From the NCBI GenBank assembly GCA_026981985.1, contig JALSHZ010000103.1, forward strand, positions 1 to 52,804: 52,804 nucleotides of DNA. Direction: 5' to 3'. Position numbers and translations under genes: made by a program. Under the pieces are notes generated by a model, which saw only the letters and a list, made by a program, of their open reading frames with translations, had not been told where the DNA came from and searched no databases. This stretch comes from Gammaproteobacteria bacterium (GTDB taxonomy: Bacteria > Pseudomonadota > Gammaproteobacteria > UWMA-0217). Below are positions 16,492-25,396 of this stretch, piece after piece. The first letter of the stretch is position 1. Every line of letters begins with the position of its first letter.

Positions 16492-16541
16492 ATTTGTTTT
16501 ACATCGGCTATCGCCGATAGTTTGCTGACGATGGCAGCTGA

Positions 16542-17396
16542 TCAACCCATCTCCAACAACGGGGAACGATTGACGCCCCGTGCCGCGAATCCGGTCAACC
16601 CCGCTGGCAATTGCGCGAGTATTCTAGCAGCCTGCGCCTTATCTGCAACGGCAGAAAAAATACAGCTGCCGGTTCCAGTGAGACAGGAAGGCGAAAATTT
16701 ATCCAGCCATTTCATGGCCTTGTCGACTTCCGGGTACTGCTTGCGCACCAGCGGTTCAAAAACATTTTCCCCGCCCGAGGCGAGAAAGTCGCGTATTTTG
16801 ATGCGGGGGCAGTCCCGTGTCAATTCCGGTGATGCAAAAAGTGCTGGTGTCGAGATCTCCACGTCCGGACGAAGCACCACGAACCATTGCTGGGGCAGCG
16901 CTATCGCTGTGAGTTTTTCACCAATCCCTTCGGCCCAGGCAGTCTCGCCGCGTACGAATACCGGCACGTCCGCGCCAAGCGATTTCCCCAGTGCAGCCAA
17001 CGCATCTACGCCAAGGCCGCAACCCCACAGCTGGTTCAAGGCCACCAGGGTGGTCGCCGCATCGGAGCTGCCACCACCAAGCCCGCCACCCATTGGCAGA
17101 TGCTTGTCGATATGGATTCTCGCGCCTGTATTGACACCAGTGTGTGCTTGCAGCAAAGCCGCAGCCCTGACGACGAGATCACTCTCCGCCGGGACGCCGG
17201 GCACATCGGTGACGCGCTCGATATCGGGTTCGGCAGTAATCTCGAAGGCCAGCTCATCACCGACATCGAGCAATTGGAAGATCGTCTGCAGCTCATGATA
17301 GCCATCGTCGCGACGAGCGGTGATATGCAGAAAAAGATTGAGCTTAGCCGGTGCCGGCCATTTGACCAGCCCCGACGGAATCGTACTCACTCCCAC
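16542..17396 (-). CDS. ispE: 4-diphosphocytidyl-2-C-methyl-D-erythritol kinase
   Basis: IspE is the GHMP kinase of the MEP isoprenoid pathway. The 284-residue protein has WPAPAKLNLFLHI near the start and the ATP-binding GHMP motif PMGGGLGGGSSDAATTL at about residues 94-110. The start is a GTG at 17396 overlapping the end of lolB by 10 bp; a second GTG at 17390 is equally possible. The lolB-ispE-tRNA-Gln-prs order is typical. Confidence 0.95.
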   Translation of the reverse strand: MGVSTIPSGLVKWPAPAKLNLFLHITARRDDGYHELQTIFQLLDVGDELAFEITAEPDIERVTDVPGVPAESDLVVRAAALLQAHTGVNTGARIHIDKHLPMGGGLGGGSSDAATTLVALNQLWGCGLGVDALAALGKSLGADVPVFVRGETAWAEGIGEKLTAIALPQQWFVVLRPDVEISTPALFASPELTRDCPRIKIRDFLASGGENVFEPLVRKQYPEVDKAMKWLDKFSPSCLTGTGSCIFSAVADKAQAARILAQLPAGLTGFAARGVNRSPLLEMG

Positions 17397-17998
17397 GATT
17401 TGATCAGCAATTTGAGTTTGACCTTGCCCTGCTCCATACGTGCCAGCTTCGGCAAGGCAAGACGTTCATCGCTCTGATAACTCGCGATGCGCATCGACCA
17501 GCCGCCCTGCTCCAGCGACACCAGGCGACCGGCGTCATCGTATTCCTGACGCCAGGCGACGGTGGTCGGGTCAGGCAGCCCCTTCACCCACCAAGACAGA
17601 CTCTTGACCGGAATCGACCAACCAAGATATTTCTGCAGCAATTTTTCGGGGTTGTCGCCAGAAAATGACTGCCCTTGCGCTGTCTGCAGAGCGACGGCCT
17701 TGTCACTGCCCCGCAGCCATGCCACACGCCTGCCAACCGGGTCGAACAGACGGATATCGAACTGATCGTCGTCTTGCAGCCAGACCAATGCTGCACTGAA
17801 GCCATCATTTTCCAGTTGCACGCCCAGACGCCCCTCCAGCTTCCATGTCGAGATCGGTGCCAGCACTTCGGTACGCTCGACAGCCAGTTCGGTAGGCCAG
17901 ACGCCATCGGCCGGTCGTGTTGTGGGCGCGGATGCGCAGCCGACAAACGATAGCGCGACAATGGCAGCCAATGCAGCAATGAACGGATGGACAAGCAT
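17387..17998 (-). CDS. lolB: Outer-membrane lipoprotein insertion protein LolB
   Basis: LolB receives lipoproteins from LolA and inserts them in the outer membrane. The product (about 203 residues) has a signal peptide with lipobox SFVGC, then the beta-barrel domain with STWKLEGRLGVQLENDGFSA and QDDDQFDIRLFDPVGRRVAWL. The ATG overlaps the stop of the TPR gene (TGATG); a GTG one codon earlier is also possible. It overlaps ispE downstream. Confidence 0.92.
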   Translation of the reverse strand: MLVHPFIAALAAIVALSFVGCASAPTTRPADGVWPTELAVERTEVLAPISTWKLEGRLGVQLENDGFSAALVWLQDDDQFDIRLFDPVGRRVAWLRGSDKAVALQTAQGQSFSGDNPEKLLQKYLGWSIPVKSLSWWVKGLPDPTTVAWRQEYDDAGRLVSLEQGGWSMRIASYQSDERLALPKLARMEQGKVKLKLLIKSWE

Positions 17999-19716
17999 CA
18001 CTGGCGCAGCAACTCCCGGACTTGAAGTAATTTTTCATCATCAGGGCTGGCTTTGAGCGCCTCGGCCAGCACCTTTTCAGCCTCCTGCTGCTTGCCACGT
18101 TTCCAATAGACTTCCATCAGATGAGCCGCAATCTCGGCATCGGGCGTGATACGGTAAGCCTTTTCCAGATACCGCTCCGCCGCATCGAGATCGCCCATGC
18201 GGTATTTCACCCATCCCATGCTGTCGATAATCGCCGGATCATCAGGGCGCAGCTTCAATGCCTGCTCGATGTATTCATAGGCTTCCTGATAGCGGTCGGT
18301 GCGGTCAGCCAGCGTGTAACCAAGCGCATTGAGCGCCGTCGCGTTTTTTGGCTCTTTCCGCAGCACTTTTTTCAGATCGCGCTCCAGCCAGTCGATGCGA
18401 TCGATATTCTCGGCCACCATCGCCCGGGCGTACAGCAAGTCACTATGATCGGGGTAGGTCTTCAGCAACTCGGAATAGAAATTATAAGCCTGCTGGGGGC
18501 CTTCCATGTCGCGTATCAGCTCGCCCTCCAGCAAGTAGAGCTGTAGCTTTTTTTCCTCGCTGGCAGCCTGCTGCTGCAGATTGTGCAGATAATTGCGAGC
18601 CTCCTCGATCTGGCCGTTTTTCGCCATGATCGTGGCAATGCGCGAGTGCGCTTCGAAGTAGTAGTCACCCTCTTGAATACGTGACAGCCATTCGATGGCC
18701 TTATCCGTATTCCCCTGCTCGTCTTCGAGTATGCCCAGATAGAAAAACGCTTCGCTGCGATGATTGGGCGATTCACTCAAGCGCAGCAGACGCTTACGCG
18801 CGCTTTCCGTGCGACCCAGTTCGATTTCCAGCAAGGCAGCGCTGTAGATCAGATCCATGTCATCGGGCCGCTTGGTGATCATACGTTCATATTCGGCCAG
18901 AGCCTGCCCATAGCGTTTGGCCTGAACCAGCATACGGGCATAATTGTGTCGCAGCTCGACATCATCGGCATCAGCATCCACCAGCTGCTTCATGCCGAGC
19001 AAGGCAAGGCCTTCTTCGCCCAACGCCAGCATGCTGCGATAACGCACGATCTGAGCCTTGCGGTTGCCTGGATCAAGCTGCAACGCTGCCTCGGCACCTT
19101 GCAGGGCCGCCTCGTAGTCATGGGCACGGTAGGCCATTTCGGCATAAGCCTGATGCGCATGAATCACGTCGGGATAGCGCTGCCGCAGCAGATCCATCGT
19201 CTTGAGTTCGTCGGCGGACACCGCGTCACCACCGAACAGCAGGTTGAGATGGGCAAAAGAGGTCTCATAGGCATCCTTGCCGGCCGCATCGATGACCTGT
19301 GCGAGATATTTCGCTGCTTTTTCCGGCTCGCCCATTTGCACATGGAGCACACCCGCCATGCGCAGCGCCTCGACATTGTCCGGCTCGAGCTCGACCCAAC
19401 GGTCGACAGCCTTCATCGCAAGATCATAGTCCTGCGCATAGAGCGCGATTTTTGCAGTTCGCGCCGAGATCTGCGGATCGTCACTGAGCTTCGCCGCTTC
19501 CAGATAGTGTTGCTTCGCCTGCTCCAGATCCCCCAGCTTGCCGGTAATCTCGCCGGCCAGGATCTGATACATCAGTTCAGCCCGCTTTTCGATCTCGGGG
19601 CTGACCGGCGCGGCATTAACGGGAACCTGAACCCTGCTCGAAGAGTTGGTGACTGCGCAACCGCTCGCACCGAGTACCAGCGCGACCGTCATGGCTAATA
19701 GAGATTTCCTGGTCAT
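17998..19716 (-). CDS. Tetratricopeptide-repeat lipoprotein
   Basis: This 572-residue protein has a lipoprotein signal (LVLGASGC) followed by about a dozen TPR or TPR-like helical hairpins through to the C-terminus, for example AMKAVDRWVELEPDNVEALR and AYEYIEQALKLRPDDPAIIDSMGW. TPR proteins at this position before lolB are widespread in gammaproteobacteria and probably form a scaffold at the outer membrane, but the partner is unknown. The first gene of a TPR-lolB-ispE set, it is divergent from hemA with a 191-bp gap. Confidence 0.88.
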   Translation of the reverse strand: MTRKSLLAMTVALVLGASGCAVTNSSSRVQVPVNAAPVSPEIEKRAELMYQILAGEITGKLGDLEQAKQHYLEAAKLSDDPQISARTAKIALYAQDYDLAMKAVDRWVELEPDNVEALRMAGVLHVQMGEPEKAAKYLAQVIDAAGKDAYETSFAHLNLLFGGDAVSADELKTMDLLRQRYPDVIHAHQAYAEMAYRAHDYEAALQGAEAALQLDPGNRKAQIVRYRSMLALGEEGLALLGMKQLVDADADDVELRHNYARMLVQAKRYGQALAEYERMITKRPDDMDLIYSAALLEIELGRTESARKRLLRLSESPNHRSEAFFYLGILEDEQGNTDKAIEWLSRIQEGDYYFEAHSRIATIMAKNGQIEEARNYLHNLQQQAASEEKKLQLYLLEGELIRDMEGPQQAYNFYSELLKTYPDHSDLLYARAMVAENIDRIDWLERDLKKVLRKEPKNATALNALGYTLADRTDRYQEAYEYIEQALKLRPDDPAIIDSMGWVKYRMGDLDAAERYLEKAYRITPDAEIAAHLMEVYWKRGKQQEAEKVLAEALKASPDDEKLLQVRELLRQ

Positions 19717-19907
19717 GTTCCCTTGGCTTCATCAGAAAGTTCGGCGTATCTTAGCAGAACTCGCCATTCTGTCGGCGACCACAGCTCACAGTTCCCCACC
19801 CATGCCCCCATTGTTTCGCTGCCACGTCTTGAATGACAATGATCCGAATCTTGTAAAGTCACTCGCCATCACCGAAAATCCAGCCTCCTTGGTTCTCCAG
19901 CCCGCAT

Positions 19908-21170
19908 ATGCCCCTGCTCACCATCGGTATCAACCACAACACGGCGCCAGTCGAGATACGCGAGCGGATCGTGTTTGCCAGCGAGCATTTGGCGGCGACG
20001 CTGCAGGAACTCACCGCCCTGCCGGGCATAGAAGAGGCCTCGGTGCTATCCACTTGTAACCGTACCGAAGTCAGCTGCTGGCACAACAGCGATAACGCGG
20101 CGCAGACGTTGATCGACTGGATTGCCCAACGACACGACTTCCACCCCGATCACCTGAGCGAATACCTGTTCATCCACCACGACGACGATGCAGTGCGCCA
20201 CATGCTGCGCGTGGCCTGCGGCCTCGATTCGCTAGTGCTTGGCGAGCCGCAGATTCTGGGCCAACTCAAGACCACCTGGCAGGCTGCAAAAGAACACAAT
20301 AGCCTTGGCCGTCACCTCGACCGCCTCTACCAGCATGCGTTCACGACGGCAAAGCAGATACGCACCGAAACGGCGATCGGCTCCAGCCCGGTCTCCGTCG
20401 CCTTTGCCGCCGTCGGCCTGGCGAAGAAAATCTACGGCGATCTGAAAAAGCATACGGCACTGCTGATTGGCGCTGGTGAAACCATCGAGCTGGCCGCCCG
20501 CCATCTTGATTCCCAGGGCATTGGCAAGCTGATCATCGCCAACCGCACCGTAGAGCGCGCCGCCAAGCTGGCGGATGAATTCAAAGGTGAAGCCATCGCC
20601 CTGCCCGAGCTGCCCGAGCGTCTGGCCGATGCCGATGTACTCGTCTCATCCACCGCCAGCCCGCTGCCGATCCTTGGCAAGGGTACCGTTGAAAGTGCGT
20701 TGAAACGCCGCAAGCGCCGCCCGATTTTCATGGTCGACATTGCCGTTCCGCGCGATATCGAGCCGGAAGTTGGCGAGCTGGAGGATATCTACCTCTACAC
20801 CGTCGATGATCTCCACGATGTCATCGAGGAAAACATGCAGTCACGCCGCCAGGCAGCGGAGAAGGCCGAAGAGCTGGTCGATGCCCAGGTCGATACGTTC
20901 CGCGGCTGGCTCAACAGCCAGGACGCCGTCGAAACCATCCGCCGCTTTCGCAGCGATGCCAAAATCGTCGGGGAAGCAGTCGCCAGTCAGGCCCGGCGCA
21001 TGCTGCAACAGGGCCGCGATCCCAACGAGGTGATCGATTTCCTCACCCACACACTGACCAACAAGCTGCTGCATGCACCGACCAGCTCGCTCAATCAGGC
21101 CGCACGCGCAGGCCGCAGCGATCTGCTGGAAGCCGCCCTGGAGATCTTCCAGCTCAAGCCGCACAACTGA
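19908..21170 (+). CDS. hemA: Glutamyl-tRNA reductase
   Basis: HemA reduces glutamyl-tRNA to glutamate-1-semialdehyde, the first step of the C5 heme pathway. The 420-residue protein has the active-site STCNRTEVS (Cys about residue 50), GEPQILGQLKTTWQAA, and the NADPH-binding LLIGAGETIELAARHL. It begins MPLLTIGINHNTAPVEIRE as expected. It starts the hemA-prfA-(uma2)-prmC run and is 39 bp before prfA. Confidence 0.97.
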   Translation: MPLLTIGINHNTAPVEIRERIVFASEHLAATLQELTALPGIEEASVLSTCNRTEVSCWHNSDNAAQTLIDWIAQRHDFHPDHLSEYLFIHHDDDAVRHMLRVACGLDSLVLGEPQILGQLKTTWQAAKEHNSLGRHLDRLYQHAFTTAKQIRTETAIGSSPVSVAFAAVGLAKKIYGDLKKHTALLIGAGETIELAARHLDSQGIGKLIIANRTVERAAKLADEFKGEAIALPELPERLADADVLVSSTASPLPILGKGTVESALKRRKRRPIFMVDIAVPRDIEPEVGELEDIYLYTVDDLHDVIEENMQSRRQAAEKAEELVDAQVDTFRGWLNSQDAVETIRRFRSDAKIVGEAVASQARRMLQQGRDPNEVIDFLTHTLTNKLLHAPTSSLNQAARAGRSDLLEAALEIFQLKPHN

Positions 21171-21209
21171 CCCCGATCCATCCCCCGCGACAGCAACCGA
21201 ATTCAATCC

Positions 21210-22298
21210 ATGAAAGATTCCGTCAGACAAAAACTGGAAAACCTCCACGAACGTTTCGAGGAAGTCACCGCCCTGCTCGGCGAAGCAGATACCATCAACG
21301 ACCAGGATCGGTTTCGCGCGCTGTCGCAGGAATACGGCCAGATCGAACCGGTGGTGCAGTCATTCAGGGAATACCTGGAAGCGACCGAAGAACTGGCCAA
21401 TACCGACGAAATGCTCAAGGACAGCGATCCCGACATCAAGGAAATGGCCAACGAAGAACGCAAGGTGCTGCTGCCGAAAATCGAAGTGCTGGAAAAAGCC
21501 CTGCAAAAACATCTGCTGCCGAAAGATCCGAAAGACGACAGCAATGTGTTTCTGGAAATTCGCGCCGGCACCGGCGGCGACGAAGCCGCGATCTTCGCTG
21601 GCGACCTGTTCAAGATGTATTCACGCTACGCCGAGCGCCGTGGCTGGCAGATCGAAGTACTCAACGAAAGCCCCGGTGAACACGGCGGCTACAAGGAGAT
21701 CATCAGCCGCATTATCGGCCAGGGCGCCTATTCACGGCTGAAATTCGAATCCGGCGCTCACCGCGTTCAGCGTGTGCCCGAAACCGAGTCGCAGGGCCGG
21801 GTGCATACCTCTGCCGCCACCGTTGCCGTGATGCCTGAAGCGGAAGCGCTGGAGGAAGTGGAAATCAATCCCGCTGATCTGCGCGTCGACACCTACCGCG
21901 CTTCCGGTGCTGGTGGCCAGCACGTCAACAAGACCGACTCCGCCGTGCGCCTGACCCACCTGCCCACCGGCATCGTCGTCGAATGTCAGGATGAACGCTC
22001 GCAGCACAAGAACAAGGCCCGCGCCATGTCGCTGCTACAGGCAAAAATTCAGGACGGGCTGATGCAGAAACAGGCATCGGAAGAATCAGCCATGCGCAAA
22101 AGCCTGGTCGGCAGCGGCGACCGATCGGAGCGGATTCGCACCTACAATTTCCCCCAGGGGCGAATGACCGACCATCGCATCAACCTGACGCTGTACAAGC
22201 TGGAAGAAATCATCGGCGGCGATCTGGATCAGGTGATCGACCCGCTACTGAATGAATATCAGGCCGAACAGCTGGCCGCGCTGGGGATTCAGGAATGA
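21210..22298 (+). CDS. prfA: Peptide chain release factor 1
   Basis: RF1 ends translation at UAA and UAG. The 362-residue protein has the GGQ catalytic loop in [21 protein letters not shown], the HGGYKEI region and the normal C-terminus. The GGQ glutamine is the residue N5-methylated by PrmC, whose gene follows after an intervening uma2-like gene. Confidence 0.98.
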   Translation: MKDSVRQKLENLHERFEEVTALLGEADTINDQDRFRALSQEYGQIEPVVQSFREYLEATEELANTDEMLKDSDPDIKEMANEERKVLLPKIEVLEKALQKHLLPKDPKDDSNVFLEIRAGTGGDEAAIFAGDLFKMYSRYAERRGWQIEVLNESPGEHGGYKEIISRIIGQGAYSRLKFESGAHRVQRVPETESQGRVHTSAATVAVMPEAEALEEVEINPADLRVDTYRASGAGGQHVNKTDSAVRLTHLPTGIVVECQDERSQHKNKARAMSLLQAKIQDGLMQKQASEESAMRKSLVGSGDRSERIRTYNFPQGRMTDHRINLTLYKLEEIIGGDLDQVIDPLLNEYQAEQLAALGIQE

Positions 22299-22308
22299 GG
22301 CGCTGTCA

Positions 22309-22845
22309 TCACCGCCAGAAACGGGCGGTGTCGACCAAAAGCAGGCATTGCCCGAGCGCCAGCTCCAAAGGTTGGTCAGAATAGTCCCCAAGCTTGCGGA
22401 AACCGTCCACGCCATTGCAGTAGAACTTGAGCAGGCGCGATTCGGGATAGGCCAGCAAATAATACGCAACCCCTTCTCTGGCGTAGAGTTCGAACTTCAT
22501 CTGCTCGTCTCTTTTTGTGCTTGAGGGGGAAACCACTTCCATGATCACATCGGGCGTCACCAACACCCGGTCACCGACCTCGCGGCAAAGAATCATCGCA
22601 TCAGGGCGCACAACGGTATCATTCGAAATCTGCCAGTCAGTCTCGGCCAATACAATGCAATGCCCACAGCCGGCATGCTCATCGATCGCCAGTTTGAAGC
22701 GGGAAACCGCATTGACGATAACCATTTGATGCGACACCGAAGGCGATGGCGTCATCGCGTAGGGCATCCCTGCGAACAGCTCCCAGTCGCCCTGCCATTG
22801 ACGATAGTCTTCAACCGTATAATGTTCCTGATATGCAAAGGTCAT
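22309..22845 (-). CDS. Uma2-family putative endonuclease (DUF820)
   Basis: This 178-residue protein has the Uma2/DUF820 fold, distantly related to PD-(D/E)XK restriction nucleases. It shows YTVEDYRQW...WELFAGMPYAMTPSPSVSHQ, VRPDAMILC, PDVIMEVVSPSSTKRDEQMKFELYAREGVAYYLL, with the core E-V-x-S-P-S and acidic residues in order. The family is abundant in mobile regions and in cyanobacteria, and its function is unknown. The gene is antisense between prfA and prmC and is followed by an inverted-repeat element, so it looks like an insertion in a normally continuous operon. Confidence 0.85.
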   Translation of the reverse strand: MTFAYQEHYTVEDYRQWQGDWELFAGMPYAMTPSPSVSHQMVIVNAVSRFKLAIDEHAGCGHCIVLAETDWQISNDTVVRPDAMILCREVGDRVLVTPDVIMEVVSPSSTKRDEQMKFELYAREGVAYYLLAYPESRLLKFYCNGVDGFRKLGDYSDQPLELALGQCLLLVDTARFWR

Positions 22846-22913
22846 CTGTACACCAATGAAAACGCCTCAACTGGGTATCCCACGTTTCGGAGTTCAGATA
22901 TGCGGGTCAGGCA

Positions 22914-23018
22914 CTTCCCCCCTTTCGCAAAGGGGGGTTAGGGGGGATTGGAAAGGCCTTCGGTTGGCAGCAAGCCCCTGAAAATCCCCCTCAATCCCCC
23001 TTTACAAAGGGGGAAGCC
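22914..23018. repeat. Inverted-repeat element between uma2-like gene and prmC
   Basis: ACTTCCCCCCTTTCGCAAAG at 22913-22932, extending to GGGGGGATTGG near 22950, faces its reverse complement AAAATCCCCCTCAATCCCCC at 22981-23000, extending to GGGGGAAGCC near 23015. The two arms of about 36 nt enclose about 30 nt. Each arm also contains a small palindrome (CCCCTTT-GCAAAGGGG). The right flank GGAAGCCGTCAAA also ends the elements at 32.06 and 48.65 kb. Confidence 0.75.
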
Positions 23019-23126
23019 GTCAAAGGAGGCAGCGATGTTTCTGCCAGTGGTGCCAACATCCACTCGAATGAACTCTGAAACTTCAATGAGTATATACCCG
23101 TCACAGATGAGAATCCTGCCCCGCCC

Positions 23127-23981
23127 ATGCCATTGAACAGATCCATCAAGGCACTATTGTCACAGGCCGCCTCGCGCATCGATAGCGATTCTCCCCGGCT
23201 CGACGCCGAGATACTGCTGGCGCAGGTGCTTGGCAAGCCACGCAGCTTTCTGTTTGCCTGGCCCGAGCATACGCCGACACCGGAGCAGATCAGTGCGTTC
23301 CAGCAACTGGTGCATCGCCGCGAGGCAGGCGAGCCGGTTGCCTATCTCGTTGGTGAGCAGGAGTTCTGGTCCCTGCCACTGAAGGTCTCAGCCGATGTAC
23401 TGATCCCACGCCCGGAAACGGAGCGGCTGGTGGAGCTGGCCCTGGAACGCCATCCGCATGCCAGTGGACAGGTGCTGGAGCTGGGCACCGGCAGCGGCGC
23501 GATCTCAATTGCACTGGCCAGCGAACGCCCTGGCTGGCAGCTGTTGGCGACCGATCGCAGCACCCAGGCGCTCGATATTGCACACCATAACGCAGCGCGG
23601 CATCGGCTCGAGAACATCTCATTTATCGAAGGCAGCTGGTACGCCCCGATATCGGGTGCCCGTCAGTTCGATCTGATCATCAGCAACCCGCCCTATGTCC
23701 GTGCAGACGATCCGCATCTAGCCAAAGGCGATGTGCGCTTTGAACCAGCACAGGCGCTGGTGTCGGGGAAATCCGGCCTGGATGCCATCCACGATATTGC
23801 AGCGGGTGCCGCCGATTTTCTCCGCCACGGTGGCTGGCTGATGGTGGAACACGGCCACGACCAGGCCAGTGATGTCCGCGCCATTTTCGATGCTGCCGGG
23901 CTTACTCAAGTCCATAGCGAGACTGACCTTGCCGGCCACGAGCGTGTTACACTGGGGCGGAGTCGCTGCAAACAGGCATAA
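23127..23981 (+). CDS. prmC: Peptide chain release factor N5-glutamine methyltransferase
   Basis: PrmC methylates the GGQ glutamine of RF1 and RF2. The 284-residue protein has a helical N-terminal substrate domain, then LIPRPETERLVELAL, VLELGTGSGAISIAL (SAM binding) and the catalytic NPPYV motif near residue 190. The ATG overlaps nothing upstream. Its TAA overlaps the yceH ATG (TAATG), and yceH overlaps rsmA, so these three are coupled. Confidence 0.96.
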   Translation: MPLNRSIKALLSQAASRIDSDSPRLDAEILLAQVLGKPRSFLFAWPEHTPTPEQISAFQQLVHRREAGEPVAYLVGEQEFWSLPLKVSADVLIPRPETERLVELALERHPHASGQVLELGTGSGAISIALASERPGWQLLATDRSTQALDIAHHNAARHRLENISFIEGSWYAPISGARQFDLIISNPPYVRADDPHLAKGDVRFEPAQALVSGKSGLDAIHDIAAGAADFLRHGGWLMVEHGHDQASDVRAIFDAAGLTQVHSETDLAGHERVTLGRSRCKQA

Positions 23982-24586
23982 TGGAAAAGACCAACGCAAC
24001 CACCTGGCGCGTGCTGGGGGCTTTGATCAGAATTCGCTTCACTGATCCGGCGGAAATTCCCTGCACCGCCGACTACCTCACGTCTGCCTGCAATCAGCAT
24101 GACAGCCATGCCATCTCAGCACCCATCGACAAACCCGAGGTGCACCAAGCATTGGCCGAACTGATCAAGCTGGGCCTGGTGCAGGTGGAAGAGACGATGG
24201 GCACCTTCCGCTATGGTGAACTGGCTGCCTCGCGCTTCCAGTTGGCGCCACCCGAGCACGCCTTGTTCGGCGTACTCCTGCTGAACCCGCCACTGACAGC
24301 GGCAAAACTGCTGCAGGAGAGCTATCGGCTCTACCCCTTCCGCGACGAGACACAGATCACCGACAGTATTTCGCGGCTCGAAGAAGGGGCGCGTGTTTCG
24401 CTTGCTCGCCACTGGCCCCCCAATGATCTGGGCGAGCCACGTTATACACATGCCCACTACGAACCCGCCACCACCCGCGGCACCGCCGCACCGCCCCCTC
24501 ACCCGGAAGATGAACTGAACCAGAAGCTGGCCGAACTGGAACAGCTGGTCGATGCGATAGCACCGCCGCCCGATCGTGGACACTAG
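23981..24586 (+). CDS. YceH-family winged-helix protein (DUF480)
   Basis: This 201-residue protein matches the DUF480/YceH family: two winged-helix domains in tandem, with TWRVLGALIRI at the start, then ADYLTSACNQ, and later EHALFGVLLLNPPLTAAKLLQ, in which the second wing begins. The function is unknown, although the fold suggests nucleic acid binding. It shows some departures from typical YceH sequences in the first half. It is coupled to prmC (TAATG) and overlaps the rsmA start by 11 bp. Confidence 0.75.
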   Translation: MEKTNATTWRVLGALIRIRFTDPAEIPCTADYLTSACNQHDSHAISAPIDKPEVHQALAELIKLGLVQVEETMGTFRYGELAASRFQLAPPEHALFGVLLLNPPLTAAKLLQESYRLYPFRDETQITDSISRLEEGARVSLARHWPPNDLGEPRYTHAHYEPATTRGTAAPPPHPEDELNQKLAELEQLVDAIAPPPDRGH

Positions 24587-25373
24587 CCCGCATACCCACC
24601 GTGCACGGAAGCGCTTCGGTCAGAACTTCCTTCACGACGCCAATATCCTGCGCAACATGGTCTCCGCCATCGCGCCCAAGCCGGACGACGCGCTGGTTGA
24701 AATCGGGCCTGGCAAAGGGGCACTGACATTCCCGCTGTTACGTGCCATCGGCAAACTCCAAGTCATAGAACTCGACCGCGACCTGATCGAGCCACTGCGG
24801 CAACAGGCCCAGTCGCTGGGCGACCTGACCATTGTCAACGCCGACGCACTGCGCTTCGATTTTGCAGCGCTGGCAGCGGAACTCGGGCCACTGCGGGTGA
24901 TCGGCAACCTGCCCTACAACATCTCGACACCGCTGATCTTCCATCTGCTGGCGCACGCCGATCGCATCATCGACATGCACTTTCTGTTGCAGAAGGAAGT
25001 CGTCGATCGCATGGCGGCGGCACCCGGCGGCAAGGACTACGGCAGGCTAAGCGTCATGGTGCAGTACCACTGCCAGGTACAGCGCCTGTTTGGCGTCGGC
25101 CCGGCAGCGTTCCACCCCAAACCCAAGGTTGACTCGGCATTTGTACGACTCACTCCGATCCGCACGCCACCGGTTGAGGCGCAAGACCTTGCGACGCTCG
25201 AAACTGTGGTCCGGCAGGCCTTCTCACAGCGCCGCAAAACGCTGCGCAAAAGCCTGCGCGGCCTGCTGGACGAAGCAGCATTTGCCGCCGCTGGCATCGA
25301 TCCTGGCAGTCGGCCAGAACAATTGCCTGTCGAGGCGTTTGTCCGTCTGGCCAACCAATTGCAACAGAGCTAA
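24576..25373 (+). CDS. rsmA: 16S rRNA dimethyladenosine transferase (KsgA)
   Basis: RsmA/KsgA dimethylates A1518 and A1519 of 16S rRNA late in 30S assembly. The 265-residue product has KRFGQNFLHDANILRNMV, VEIGPGKGALTFPLL (SAM binding) and the catalytic NLPYNIST. The start is a GTG at 24576 within the end of yceH. It is convergent with the next gene, with 23 bp between the stops. Confidence 0.96.
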   Translation: MDTSPHTHRARKRFGQNFLHDANILRNMVSAIAPKPDDALVEIGPGKGALTFPLLRAIGKLQVIELDRDLIEPLRQQAQSLGDLTIVNADALRFDFAALAAELGPLRVIGNLPYNISTPLIFHLLAHADRIIDMHFLLQKEVVDRMAAAPGGKDYGRLSVMVQYHCQVQRLFGVGPAAFHPKPKVDSAFVRLTPIRTPPVEAQDLATLETVVRQAFSQRRKTLRKSLRGLLDEAAFAAAGIDPGSRPEQLPVEAFVRLANQLQQS

Positions 25374-25396
25374 GTTGCCAGCGGTCCCAGGTTTGG

